Source of the DNA: Quercus robur
Taxonomy: Eukaryota; Streptophyta; Magnoliopsida; Fagales; Fagaceae
Assembly: GCF_932294415.1 (NCBI RefSeq)
Contig: NC_065545.1
Location: 22,491,357 to 22,555,356 of the forward strand
DNA length: 64,000 nt
Direction of reading: 5' to 3'
Positions 11,861 through 41,290 of the stretch are shown piece after piece; within the stretch, counting starts at the first letter, position 1; the number at the start of each line of letters is the position of its first letter. Under the pieces are notes generated by a model. The model was not told the origin of the DNA. It did no database searches and saw nothing but the letters and a program-made list of their open reading frames with translations. Both the position numbers and the translations under genes were made by a program.

Positions 11861-12639
11861 TTCCCCCAAATTTCCAATCGGCGGCTGCTCAAATTTAGAA
11901 TAGAGCTCTGAACCCAATCGGAATCAGTATGTATTTCTCTTTGTTTTTGTTTTTCCTTTGATAGGCTTTGGGTTCAATTCGATTGGGTCTCTTATATTTG
12001 AAAGTTGAAAATTTACTATTGTGGCTTATTAGTTATTACTCTTATATATCTAGTGCCAAATTTGAGGTTTATGCGTGGTGGTTTTTTTTTTTTGGGGTAC
12101 CCTATTAGTATTTTCTTTTAATGTCTATGGTACACTAGGATGTTCTAAAAGTGAAAGCTTCAAGTTGGTTTTTGAAATTGTCTTCTGAAAATGATATTAG
12201 TATGGTTCTCAGTATAATGCCCATAGTTCCAAAAAATTACCTGCCACTTTGCTGTGTTACTGTTACATGTATATGCATAAGCTGTCACAAATTAGCATAT
12301 ACATAACTATTGCGGGTCAATGTGTATATATTATTGTTTTTTTTAATATTCTGTTGTTTTTACATCTGTAAATTACTAATAAAAATAAAACTCTGTTTTT
12401 ATATTGATGAAAATTTAGAGTTTTGAAAGTTATGAACTTATGATGGGCTAAAATTGATCTTATATCATTCACAATACTGCAACATCTGCTACATACTTAT
12501 CAAAAAAATGTAGTTTTGAATGGCTAAGGAGGAAGGGGAACTCTAGCTCATGCTTTAGCTAAGTGTACTCTTAATTCTAAATGCTCCTTTGCTTGAAAAG
12601 CAGATGTTTCTTTGTTTCTTCATTAATGAAATCATATAT

Positions 12640-12780
12640 ATATATATATATATATATGATGTGAATCCTCCCAAAACTTGGGTTTTAAAGCCACACTTTG
12701 ATGTCTGCCTGTCACAATTGTGGTCAATGTGTTTATGTTATTGTTGGTTTGATATGTAGTTGTTTGTGCCCAAGACCAGT
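12640..12780 (+). repeat. Decayed duplicate of the start of the small-protein exon
   Basis: Blocks CCTCCCAA, GGGTT and CACACTTTG occur here (12668-12702) in the same order and spacing as in the coding exon at 12858-12889, followed in both by CTG-rich sequence. Frameshifts and substitutions abolish coding. Confidence 0.45.
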
Positions 12781-12826
12781 AAATAAAATCTATTTTTATA
12801 CTGATTAACATGCAGATTTTAAGGCT

Positions 12827-13111
12827 ATGATGGAGGCTGAATCTAATGATTTGTTTCCTCCCAAGCATCGGGTTAGAGTCACACTTTGCCTTGGGCCTGC
12901 AACTAATTATGTTGTTTGCAAGAATGAGGGTGTTCTTTCCGATCAATTGGTTTCAATGAAAGAGGAAAGCATGAGCATATTGAAGGAATTCATCACCAAA
13001 CATAATGTCCCTAATGATGTTCCTGATGAACTTGTTGAAAGCTCTTCAGAAGATGATACTGAAAACCCTGAGAAGACTCACGTGAAATCCAAGAAGACGA
13101 AGTTAACATAA
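12827..13111 (+). CDS. Small protein of unknown function with acidic C-terminal region
   Basis: A 94-residue open frame begins MMEAESNDLFPP and ends KKTKLT. Residues 1-65 look like a compact region (RVRVTLCLGPATNYVVCKNE, then a predicted helix around MKEESMSILKEFI). Residues 66-94 are acidic and then lysine-rich (SSSEDDTENPEK). A consensus acceptor (ACATGCAG, ending 12815) lies 11 bases before the ATG, and a possible donor (GTATTT, about 11932) follows a GC-richer stretch at 11860-11931. That suggests a non-coding first exon and a roughly 880-base 5'UTR intron. I do not recognise the family. The splice signals, strong codon frame and charged tail favour a real plant gene over chance. The helix is inferred by eye. 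Confidence 0.6.
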   Translation: MMEAESNDLFPPKHRVRVTLCLGPATNYVVCKNEGVLSDQLVSMKEESMSILKEFITKHNVPNDVPDELVESSSEDDTENPEKTHVKSKKTKLT

Positions 13112-15160
13112 TTCAGTATGGTTTTTTAAACCCACCCCCCAAAAAAAAAAAAAAAAATGTATGGGAAGCTCCTTTAATGAATGTTCACTTCTTTTATAAG
13201 CCACGATTGCACTGGTACACCTCTACGATTCTCTGTCTCTCTCTCAATCATTAATTTCCGTTGGACTTATTGTATTTGCGATAATATTTGGAACCCATAA
13301 GGTGCTAATATAGCTAAGACATTTGGATAAAACTATTTTCAGTTGTCTCTCTTCTTGGATCATTGTACAGGTTTTATTTTTTTGGTTTTTTAATTAGAAG
13401 AATATTGGAAAACATAGTTTGGATTTTCATGTAAAAATTTATTTCTGAATCTTAGTAAATTTCTCATTCTATGGTAAAATGTTTCTAATTCATGCTTTGG
13501 CCCACCAAAGACAAAATCCAGTTTGTCACTAACCACAATTGTTCTATAATTCTTACTTGAACAAAACACGCACACACTGACGACTATTCTGTTTCTTGCA
13601 ATACTCTCTCTGTCTCTGTCATTGCTTATTGCTTTCAATGAATATTGCATTGTGCTCTAGAGCTACAGCATCTCCACCTATTCCCTCATCATCTTCTAGT
13701 CGATCATTACAGATAAGTTAGGTTCTCAATCGCATCTCTTTCTTAGTTCCAACTTCTATTGTGGGGGGTCTCACTCTCATCTAAGGCTTTTGTTAAAACC
13801 AATGAATGTTCACACCGAGTGCTTTCATGCATTCAATGTGATGAATGTTTCTCAAAAAAAAAAAAAAAAAAAAAAAAGTGATGAATAATACGTTGTGTCA
13901 GACTCATCCACAAGTAATTAAGCTCGTTAGTACCAATGTATGTTTGTGACAAAAATGAAAAATCTCACAATCTTTACTCTTTCTGCTGAGATATTAAGGG
14001 TATAATCTGAAAAACTTCCTGAGGACTAGGAGAGTAGATTTTTTGCACTCGCTACAACTGTTTCATCATGCTGATGACAAATTTGGTTAGGCTGTGAATA
14101 ACCCTGAACCCTTGCAAACCTACCTTAATCATATGCTTGCTGCGTTGCTCTAATAAAAGCTTTCACACAATCTGATCTATGCTGCTTAATAAGGCTGAAA
14201 TGATAGATCATTGGGTTTGAGGTCTCCAGAACTGCTTTTGATTGGTAAGACGTAAGAGGAGAATATAGGCTGTATCATGTATGAGGTTTTATGTAGCATT
14301 CATGAAAGTTTCCCAACTGCAGCCATTTGTAAAATACAAATGGAAAAAGTTTTCTTCCAAATTAGCTTAGAGAAATCTTTTTCAACTTATTAGGTGTATA
14401 TTTATACAATCATCCACGTGTATTACAAGAGTTAATAAATTATTTAAACAAACTGTGTGACTCTTTAAAGTAACATAAATAATCCTTCAATTTTTCATGT
14501 AGTGAATTATAAAAATTTTCTTCCCAAACAGTTTAAAGATAAACCATGTCCTATACAAATGGACAGTTTTCTAGTGGAGGTACATGTATGAAATTTGAAC
14601 AAGGACGGATGCGTAAATTTGATATTAACAGCATAAGCTAATTTACGAGACCAACAATAAAGAAGATTCATAATAACATTTACGTATACTATCCAACCAA
14701 AACTTTAAGCAAAATTGTATAAGAGTAGACTTTATGTTGACAAGAAAAATTCCTCTAACTTAGAAAGCGATTCAATATAGATTGTCAATTAAGGAGGAGT
14801 CAAATTTTTAATAATAAACACTAAAATAAATTGTTTTTAAAAAAAAAAAAACTTGTTTCAATGAAAACTTCTTGTGAAGATAATTTTTCATGTTTTCATG
14901 TATTTGGTAGTATTAGAAAAAATAAGTCATAGAAAAACTATCTTTAGTCAATGAAAAATCCTATTAAAAATATGGGTTATTATTTAGAAATTGTTTTGTG
15001 CTAAAATTTTTCAAAAAACAACGTAATCTCACATCATGTTCAATAAAATTAAGCAGCAATATGAAAAATATTGAAAATAACTCTTATTTTGAGGTTACTA
15101 GCAAACATAGTAAAATGAGATATTTTTTCAAAAATATATTTTGAAAAATGACTTTTTTTT
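13112..15160. other. Intergenic region, no gene recognised
   Basis: AT-rich with poly-A runs at about 13141-13157 and 13855-13877. The short open frames inside show no known motif. The first few hundred bases probably hold the 3'UTR of the small gene. Confidence 0.55.
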
Positions 15161-15164
15161 GGAA

Positions 15165-16009
15165 AGATTTTGCTGCATACAGGGGATATGTGGCAACAAA
15201 AAGAAATGGACCAGTGTCTAAGGCCTACCAGGTAATGTGCATTGCACATAATCCTTAAACACATGTCCCTTTCCTTTTGCTGTCACTAGGGGTAAGCATG
15301 GGTCAGGGTTGAGGAGATTTTTCGACTCAATCCACCATGGTGGGTTAAAAAAATCCAACCCAACCCATCACAGAGATTCAATCCAACCCACATGAATCAA
15401 GTTGGGTTGGGTTGGGTTGAACCCATGGGTTGGATAGTTTTTATTTATTTATTACTATTATTATTAAATTGATCACAAAAAAATATATCACACTTGTCAC
15501 TTGGGTTGATAAATAAAATATTCATGAACTAGTATTCCAATTTAGTTATAAACAGAATATATACAACTGAGTTGATAAACAAAATATAAATGAACTAGTA
15601 TCCCAACTCAGTTATAAACAAATAGGAGTGGATTGGGAGAGTGGGAGTGAGAGGCGGCAAAGAGAAATAAGATTGTTGGGGTTGCAAGGTAATTGAGTTT
15701 TATATAGGAACTAGGAAGAGCCGAATAAGGGGAAAAAATTAAATTAAAAAATTATTAATTACATAATATATTTTTAAATATATTATTTATATTTTAAATA
15801 TATAGATGGCTGTGTGGAGTTAGGCGGATTTGTAATTATTATTACTCGAATCCAACCTGACCCACTATTAAAAAAAAAATTCATAACCCAACCCAACCCA
15901 TAAAAACCGAACCAACCCGACGGGTTGGGTTGGACCAAGTTGGTTTTGGTGAGTTGATGGGTTGGCTACACACCCTTAGTTGCCACATACCTTGTATGCA
16001 GTAAAACCT
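15165..16009. repeat. Inverted repeat (~31 bp arms) split by a hAT-like insertion
   Basis: The left arm at 15165-15197 (core TGCTGCATACAGGGGATATG) pairs with the right arm at 15979-16009 (reverse complement core ACTGCATACAAGGTATGTGG) with few mismatches. Without the element at 15287-15978 the arms would be separated by about 90 bases, so the original locus could form a hairpin. It may be the ends of a small MITE or a hairpin-forming transcript. Confidence 0.6.
15287..15978. mobile_element. hAT-like non-autonomous DNA transposon
   Basis: The ends are TAGGGGTAAGCATGGGT and the reverse complement of TAACCC-type sequence (TAAGGGTGTG). Flanking octamers GCTGTCAC (15279-15286) and GTTGCCAC (15979-15986) match at six of eight positions, as for an old 8-base hAT target duplication. 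The interior has runs of GGGTTGGGTTG and its complement near each end and no coding capacity. Confidence 0.6.
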
Positions 16010-16232
16010 TTTTTTTTTCTTTTTTTTTTTTTATAGAAAACATTAATGTCGAAACAAATGGAGCCTACCATTAAAAAAATAATAAGTTTTACAACTACAC
16101 ACCTTTAGTGCAATAATTGTTCCACAAGTATAAATTCTTGTGGTAAAGAGGGGGGAAAGACCCAGAGTTTAAGTTTTCAAGAGAGAATTTATACACTTAA
16201 ATTAAGATAAAGTAAAATTCTATCAATAATAA

Positions 16233-17050
16233 TTGTAAGGACACAATTTGGCTCCCAAGCCCAAGGAAGTATGAACTTAGGCCCAAAGAACCCAATACAA
16301 TGAATTTGTAGAAAATAAATTGGAAAACTGGGCTTTAATGAGTCAGACAACAAGTGGAGTGGATCCAGATGACAAGAAAGTGAAGATAAACTGGTTTAAT
16401 CTAAAGAAAATCATCCTCAACACAGTCCGAGAAGATCAGTTCTTATATATTAATTCTCAAGTTTGATTACAAGTTCAACTCTCAATTGCTACAATGTTTT
16501 TCTCTTAATTTCCCGATCCCTCTCTTCAGGGTCTTCTTTCTATTTTATACTATCTTCCTTCTTTTCTCTTTACCCTCCAAGTGTAAGGCAGATTGCTGGT
16601 ATTTGATCCTTGTCCCATCAACACCTTCCTGAAATCACTGTTAGTAGTTGTAAGGCTGAAAATTACTGTTTAAGTATCACCTCCACATTAATGCAGTCAA
16701 TTGGTTAGGTGTAGAGTATTTAATACGAAGGTAGCAATTTTCTCTCTAGATATTTTAGGACTTTCCTCTATTCTGTACCTCTGTGATACTTATCCATATC
16801 AATAGAATTCCTTGGAACGTTACCCTGGATGATAGACCACCACTTCGAACCTCGGTTTTGCTCAACCGAGGAGGGATTCATCCTCAGACCACCCTCATGG
16901 ACCCATATGATCAAAACTATCCACTTCACTTACTAACACGAACTCCTCTGATTATGTTCGCCCCTCCTCGGACTACTTCATGTCCTCGGATTAGGCCTCC
17001 GGCCCAATATACACATAGACATATATCGCTGGGTTTAACATTCCTACAAC
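16233..17050 (+). mobile_element. LTR-like repeat (possible solo LTR)
   Basis: About 810 bases of atypical composition (GC-richer than the flanks) begin TGTAAGGACAC and end near GGGTTTAACA. There is a T/C-rich central part and a CTCGG-rich 3' part (CCTCGGTTTTGC, CCTCCTCGGAC). The TG...CA ends and composition suggest a solo LTR, but I found no clean target duplication and no partner LTR, so this is tentative. An AAC/AAT microsatellite follows (17047-17090). Confidence 0.4.
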
Positions 17051-17316
17051 AACAACAACAACAACAATAATAATAATATTATTATTATAATTATGTTCTA
17101 CCAAAATGATAAAAGTACAAGAATTTTTTTTTTTTTTAATTTTTTTCCCAAATTAAAAATTAACAGATGAGTTTATAATTTAAAATTCCACCTTGAAGGG
17201 AAAAATCTATCACACACTACAAACAGTGTGCAATAAACACTACCCCTAAGTACAATATCCCATTGAAGGGACCTTTTTTTTTTTTTGGATAGACTGAAGG
17301 GACCTAGTTATTACAG

Positions 17317-18290
17317 CTATCTGAAAGGGTTAAAAAAATGTGGATTCTTGAGTGAATGAGGGAGAATGAAAGATTGATAATTTTTTGGAAGAAACTTTTT
17401 GTTTCTGTATTCATCTAAGCAGAACACCCTTAGCTTCTCTTTGTGTTGATAAACTAGTGTGAATGAAGAGACAGTTCTGTCATCAGTGTAATAAATGCAA
17501 TTCCCTTTAAAGCCTGCTAGGAATCCAATCGCTAAAATAGATTTAGAGTGATTTTTACCTAAAAATAGCATTTGATCACCTATATATGCCTTCCACTCTA
17601 ATCCACTTGGCTGGTTCACTTGACACATTCAACTTGAATACCAAGAATTTACCAGTCTTAGAGGCAAAACAGTGTTCCCAAATTCTTAAAACCATCAAAA
17701 GTTCACCACTCGATTCCACCAGATACTTGCAGACCAAATGATCATCATGCTCTGGATTCATTATTAGTGACTGTGTCCGCAATTTTCTCCAAGAAATTTG
17801 AGTACAGCTAATGTCACATACATAGAGCACTGCTTTAATGCTAATGGCATATAACATCCCCTCATAAAAGATGATGTCTTCGAACATTACAATCTCATCA
17901 TCTATAACATCATCACTAAACGCACAATTGTATTTATTATCATCATCCTCCTCATCATAGCTGCTGTCACTATCTCTGAGCATCTCCATCTATTCCCTCT
18001 TGATCATCCCCTTCAAATATATTCTTTTTCCTAAATATAAGGTCGGTTCTTCAATAGCTCCACCTTCATCATTGCTACTATTGTAGTCTTCACCTTCACT
18101 ATTATCTTCGTAGTCTTCATTGTCACTATCATCGTCAACTTCATCATCACCTCTAAAAATATTTATACCTCCGACATTAAGGATCATCTTCTTGTCCTTG
18201 ACCATCAAAAGCAACTTCACCAGCGTTACAAACTTGATAGTAACTCCATTTTTTGTGGTAATTAACTCAGCAAAAGGCTAAAAGAGATTC
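17317..18290 (-). pseudogene. DUF295 (F-box-associated) gene remnant
   Basis: The minus-strand frame gives the C-terminal half of a plant DUF295 protein: TIKFVTLVKLLLMVKD; a long acidic insert (DDEVDDDSDNEDYEDNSEGED); VLYVCDIS; KYLVESSGELLMVLRI; VFKLNVSSEPAKWIRVE; then GDQMLFLGKNHS and GFKGNCIYYTDD, the family's terminal motifs. An in-frame TAG interrupts it at 17990-17992, and a frameshift near 17590-17600 separates the WIRVE block from the LFLGKN block. No N-terminal F-box is visible. Family members often act as substrate adaptors of SCF ubiquitin ligases, but this copy cannot make a full protein. Confidence 0.8.
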
Positions 18291-19279
18291 TTTTTCAAAC
18301 TAGAATGACATGAATAATCAACCAACCTTGGGGTAAATGGGCTCTTTTCTTCTGTTTATTTACGCTCAATTTTTTTTTCTTTTTTTTTTTAATTTCTCTT
18401 AAACGTTGAAGACGAGACTCAAGAATTTTACTGTGAATATCTAATATATTATATGATTGATCCGGATCCTAAAAACAATAATGCTTTTGAATAAGCATAA
18501 GTAATCAAATGAAATAAAGCGGATCAATAAGATTATAAGACCCAATACCTAGAGCTAACATCATATAAACCCAATTGAGAACATTGTAGAACAAGCAAAA
18601 CCTCTCTTAATATCTTTTTGCCTCTACAAGCAATTGCCACAACTATACAGTTACCAGCAGCTATGTTTTCTGGAGTAGGTTCTGAAGAGAATATTTGTAT
18701 AGATGAGTTTCAGGGTTTAATTGCTTAAATTGGGAAAATAGTCTGTGTCGAGGCAATGGAATCCGAACACCAGAAAAAGGTATATAAGACACTATGTATA
18801 TAAAATGATATAGCAAATAGTAATAAAGGTATGTAGTAAAATAGGAAGAATATAAAGCTATAGATACGGAGGAATATATAAGCATATAAAACAACATGGT
18901 AAATAGTAATAATAATTATAATGACATAGAAGCAAAATAGAAAATAGAAACAATATGACTACAGAAACAATTATACCACTACGGTAACCCTACAAGTTAG
19001 TATTCTTCTTCCGCTCTAGAAAGTGAGGATACAAAAGTAAGCTCCTCAACCTTGCTAATCCATTTTCCTCTTCATCATGATGTGTACATATATACAATAA
19101 TAAATATCTGATACAAAAGACATTAAACCTTTTCCACAACCTTAGGGCTCAGGCATCTTCCTTTCCTTTAAAACTACTACAAGGGTTGGCTTTTCAAAAA
19201 TTGGATTAATGAATTACAATACAAAACAAAAAAAGGCAGAACACAAAGATCAAGAAATACGCTTGTTTTTTGGACTAAC
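18291..19279. other. Region between DUF295 remnant and BRWD-like gene
   Basis: AT-rich. It probably contains the 3'UTR of the minus-strand BRWD-like gene immediately left of 19280. Nothing else recognised. Confidence 0.5.
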
Positions 19280-36627
<17,348 letters not shown>

Positions 36628-36839
36628 ATAATGAATTCAACCTGAAAAAACCCAAAAATGCCGATTCAATACTATTTATCACTTTCAAGGATCCAAATGA
36701 TATATGTAGACAAAACAAAAGAGCATGAAATGTGCCAAATAGACCCCTTTAAAAAAGAGAGTGTGTGTGAGCAACCCCCCCCCCCACCAAAAAAAAAAAA
36801 AAAAAACCCAACCGCAGTAAATATGATTCAAATGATATT

Positions 36840-37064
36840 TCGTGTGCATTTGCGTGCAAATGATTTAGCGTTGCGTTTGCGTTTTTGTTTTTGGCTAGGT
36901 CCCACGGCACTGTTCAAGACCCAGCTAAAAACACAAAAACGCGCATACCCATACATTTCTGGGTCCCACAGCACTATTCACACCTTTAAAAATTATTGTC
37001 ACTGTGTTTTCAACACTAAGTTTTCAGTTTTCAGCAAATAAGCGGTATCTAAACAGACCCTCCA
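36840..37064. mobile_element. Degenerate hAT-type MITE
   Basis: The right end (TAAGCGGTATCTAAACAGACCC) has the inverted form of the common plant MITE terminus GGGTCTGTTT. The interior has GTCCCACGGCACTGTTCA and GGTCCCACAGCACTATTCA, a paired block typical of these elements. The left terminus is eroded or obscured by C and A runs at 36774-36806. Confidence 0.45.
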
Positions 37065-37419
37065 ACTTCAAACATATTGGTTTCCTTAAATAATATTACC
37101 AAAATATCGTTATCATTAATAAATAAATAAAAAGTAATATTTAAAAGATAATCAAAGGTAGTTGAACTTTCATGGTTTATAAAGACTAAGTACCCAGAAA
37201 GAGAAACATGAAGTGCTAGACAGCAAAAAATCTCCACAATTTGTATACAGGAAGTCCATATGTATCAATACAGAATTGTCAAATGGATGTATTCATTGTG
37301 AGTTAGAATCTGTGAAGATTTTATGGATGACTTATATTCTATCAGAATTCTCTAGGAGGAAGAAGACAAGTTAGTGTAGTTCCCCTTCAAAGAGTCATGG
37401 GTTTCAAGTCAAGAGTTTT

Positions 37420-37770
37420 ACAAGGCAAAGAGATCAGGGTTGATAATTCTTTTACATGGAGAAGTATATGGAGAGTCTTGAGTGCTACCAAGAGTAACTT
37501 TTTTATTTGGTTAGTCACTTTGGGGAAATTTACCAAAAGATAATTTAAGAAAATGACTATAATAAATACAGGACTGATGTCACATGTTAAGTCAACCAGG
37601 GAGTTAGTGGATCATCTTTTTCTACATTGTATAATTGCTTGGGAATTGTGGACTCTTGTATTTTGTTTATTTGGAGAGAGTTTGGTTATGCTGAGATCAG
37701 CGATTAAGCTATTGGCACATTGGAAGGAGCATTCTGGCAAGTGGGGTATCCTTATAATTTAGAAAGCTAT
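37420..37770 (+). mobile_element. LINE zf-RVT fragment
   Basis: Broken plus-strand frames give NSFTWRSIWRVLSATKSNFF, then ELVDHLFLHCIIAWELWTLV, the C-terminal zinc-binding region of a plant LINE reverse transcriptase. A short and inactive fragment lying in the leader intron of the BRWD-like gene, opposite strand. Confidence 0.75.
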
Positions 37771-39299
37771 TTAATTAGTTTTAATGCAGAGAGAGAGAGA
37801 GGAATGCAGCTACGTTCAAGAGAAATGAGCTATTTGTGTGAAGCTAAAATTTTTACTTTTAAGGTCCCTATACGATAGGATGTTAGCTGCCAATGCATAT
37901 AATTCTATAAGCCTCATAAAGTTTTTGGATTGTTTAAACTTTAGATGCTAATTATTCTGCTTTCTGATTTTTCTTTTTTTGGCTCTTCCATTGTATGTTT
38001 CCAGTATTCTAGGACTGTGCCATAATCAAAAAGTCATTATTCAATATCTTTTACACGTGTTAAATATAATCGGGAGGATGTGTCAAGACCTCTATCCCAA
38101 TATCATGTTAAATACCCTGATTACTCTAATTCTAAGCTGTTACCATTTATTTATAATAAGTACAGATTGTTAGCAATTAGTCTATTGATCTGTTTCATTA
38201 TAAAGCTTTAGCAGTTAGTCTATAAAACTTTAATAGTTAAAGCAAACCATTTCTCATTTGTCAACCATTAGCCTTTTCATTTACTAGCACTAGCCAGAGG
38301 TGACAATGATAAACCCTATGAAATAACTCTATTTCCATAATCTAAGATCAAGAAATATGACATTCAGATATTTCCAATACCACAACCCATAATAAATGTA
38401 CCAATTTTGTCACCAAGTAACCACGAACTTCAATAGCTCCCGAATCCGTATAAATAGCAGGTTTTTATTTACCACAGTCAAATTCTTCAATAGTTTAAAG
38501 GCAATCCTTTTCCTCAAAATTTCCCTTCTTATTTTTCTTCATTCAATAAAAGCAAAATCATGGGTTTAGATTAAATTAGATGAATTAGTACATACACTAC
38601 ACGACCCACATAGAAATACAAACAAAGAAATGAATCCCACAAATTAATAATAACATTTTCCAAGGTATGTGACATATGTGTATAAATCAAGACACTGTAA
38701 GTTATATAATAGCATCAACAACACAAACTGAAACAAAAATCTCCATCCTCCAAACACAAAACTTTCAACTATAAACACAAAACTAACAAACCTATAAAAC
38801 AAAAAACAAAAACATAGAAAACAAATTTGAAGAACCTGGTGGATTTGCTTCAACAAAGTGAAAGAGAAGCTGATTTTGCTACAACGGTAAAGCTAGCCGA
38901 ATCCATAATGCAAAAAAAAAGCACCTATAAATACACATGTACAGGTACATTTTGAAAGTAAAAAAAAAAAAAAAAGGCATAAAGATCTCAAATCAAAAGG
39001 TACACATGCAGAAGAACCTGAACAATCGGTTTAAAAAATTAAATAAAATAGTTCGATTCTGTGTCCAAACAAGACCTTATAGCAGTTACCTTAAATGGAG
39101 AGTTCGGATAAGAACCAACGAACGAGGTTTTGATAATTTCGAGTTTTCACTTGATTGTCTGAAAAAGGAAACGCTCTTTCCTTTTATAAAATTTTGGGGC
39201 TTCTTTGTTTTGGTTCTTTTGGTTTTTTTTTTTTTTTTTTTTTTTGGTGAACATAGGAGAAAAATGGTGGTGTGTAAATTGGAGGGATTTAAATAATTT

Positions 39300-40329
39300 T
39301 CCTAGGCAAGAGATTAATTGAGAAAAAAAAAAATTTTTATTAATGGGATTTTAAAAGGAATTAAAGTTGTAAATGGTGGTATTTGGTATGAGATTATTAA
39401 AGAGTGAGAACATTGGCTGCACTTATGTGAAATGACAATAACACCCTTGGACTAAGCATGGTCAAAATTTCATTTAGAACAGTGAGGGTTATCTATGTCA
39501 TTTCAAATGGTGTGGTTTTTTTTTTTTTTTTTTTTCCCTTATTTGTGATATTGCTCTAATTTTTGTGACCCACTGTTATGATTTCTTTTTGCCCTTTTTG
39601 GTACAGGTTATGAAACCAGAGCCCACTGAATTCATGTCCCACCAATTGATTTTTAAGGATTTTGATCAGGTGTTTCCAGGGGGAAAAAATGGATCAGCTA
39701 TTACACCATGTGATTACACTTAGATGTGTGAGTAAAAAGTTAAAAATGTAAAAAATATATATATTTATAATTAAAAAAAAAATGATCTAAAGAAGTGCCT
39801 AAGTGGGATTGCATAGTGCAATACTCCTAAATTGAACCGAATTTCAATCTATTTATAAAAAATAAAAATAAAAATCAATTTAGTATGTTAATTTTTACTT
39901 TAAAAAAAACAAAAGTGTATAAGTTGCTTGTTAATAGATTTGCATAGAATGGCCAGTGTAAAAACGAGAGAATATTGTGAAAAAAATTAAATTTTATAAA
40001 CTAATTTGGCAATAAGAGTAAAAATTAATGGACTAATTGAATTAGAACATCAGATAAATGGGAGTTTATTTGTTTTGTAGGAAGAGTCTCAATTCTTAAG
40101 CATTTCAAATTGATATCAAGAGTCTTGAAAAATGTATATTCAAGAATAATATATCTCTTGAAACTTTTTCCTCACAACATATGAGGTTGATTAGGCATAT
40201 TATGAGAGATATGTCTTATAAGAATGTTTAATAAGATAATTTTTTGTGTCCCACCCCCCACCTTAAAAAAAAAAAAAATGAAATATTGAGCATTTTTAAA
40301 ATATAAGTTATAAAAATTGGAGTTCTCCT

Positions 40330-40360
<31 letters not shown>

Positions 40361-40930
40361 AAGAAAAGAAAAGGGAGTTCTCCTCCCAAAATATTTGAGT
40401 TAGTCCAATGATTCTCTTTAAAAATAAAAAATAAACCCTATAAGTTATGAGACATAACAAATTAAATCATGTAATTTTATAACTAATAAATTAAACCTTT
40501 ATTTTTTTTTTTTAAAGGAATAAAGTAAACCCTATAATTTAAAAAAAGTAACAATTTAATTCCCAAGATTTTAAAAAATAACATATTAAAACTTCAACTA
40601 ACTGTGTTTGAGGTTTAGAGTTTAATTTGTTACTTTTAAAATTATAGAGTTTAATTTTATATGTATTTTTATAGAAAGAGAAATAAAAATTGGTCAATTA
40701 GTCTAGTAGTTTTAGAGATAGTATTTTTTTTTTTTTTTTTTTGTTCTCAATTTCACTTCTTATTGTAAATTTTGCACTTGTACATCTTTTTAAAGTTTTG
40801 TATCATTTACATCTTTGAATACTTTGTTGTTTCATTGAAATTTTGTTATTCATTTTGGTAAAAAAAGTTTTTGTAATTTATGTTAAAAACAAATTTTTTT
40901 TTCATAATTTCACTATGAAAATGGTAAAAG
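39300..40930. other. AT-rich intergenic stretch
   Basis: Several homopolymer A or T runs (39517-39536, 40332-40354, 40724-40742). No gene or recognised element. Confidence 0.6.
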
Positions 40931-40934
40931 GTTT

Positions 40935-41290
40935 GTCAGTGTGGAGGGCTCCTCAGGAACAATGAAGGAAACCGAATAAAAGGTTTGCTAGATTAATTGG
41001 ACAAAAGAGTGTGGTGGTTGAGCCTTTTAGGGCCTTCAAAGGTGGCCTTGTACAAGCTTTAGAGATTAGTGTCACCTTTATCTATGTTAAGCTAGATGCA
41101 GACTATTCAACTTATGATTATGAAGAATATACCTTGAATTTTGAAGTAATCAAGTAACGGAACCCTTACTAATGAGCCTCTTGAGGACTTTCCCCAAAAG
41201 AATTGTTGAGCATATTTATTGTGAAGCCAACAAATGTATTGATGCTCTAACTAAAAGAGGGGTTCAACAAACCTTTTGTTTTTTATTTTT
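40935..41290 (+). mobile_element. LINE-derived RNase H fragment
   Basis: With one-base shifts, the plus strand reads GGLLRNNEGNRIKGF, then GGLVQALEI, YVKLDAD and, further on, VEHIYCEANKCIDALTKRG. These are in the order and spacing of the plant RVT_3/RNase H-like domain that ends many L1-type LINEs. No reverse transcriptase part adjoins it. Confidence 0.65.

Larger units (their letters stand above)
36628..39200 (-). other. Probable 5'UTR with leader intron of the BRWD-like gene
   Basis: A strong acceptor (TTTTTTCAG on the minus strand, ending 36642) lies 14 bases before the ATG, so the start codon probably sits in a second exon. A candidate donor is AAG|GTAACT with the upstream exon ending at 39090. 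Weaker donor-like sites occur near 38834 and 38885. The intron holds a MITE-like sequence and a LINE fragment. RNA evidence would be needed to choose the donor. Confidence 0.4.

Noticed and set aside
15350..15960. GGGTTGGGTTG runs as an interstitial telomere repeat
   Set aside because: The plant telomere unit is TTTAGGG. These runs are GGGTTG-type and are paired near both ends of the hAT-like element, so they belong to that element.
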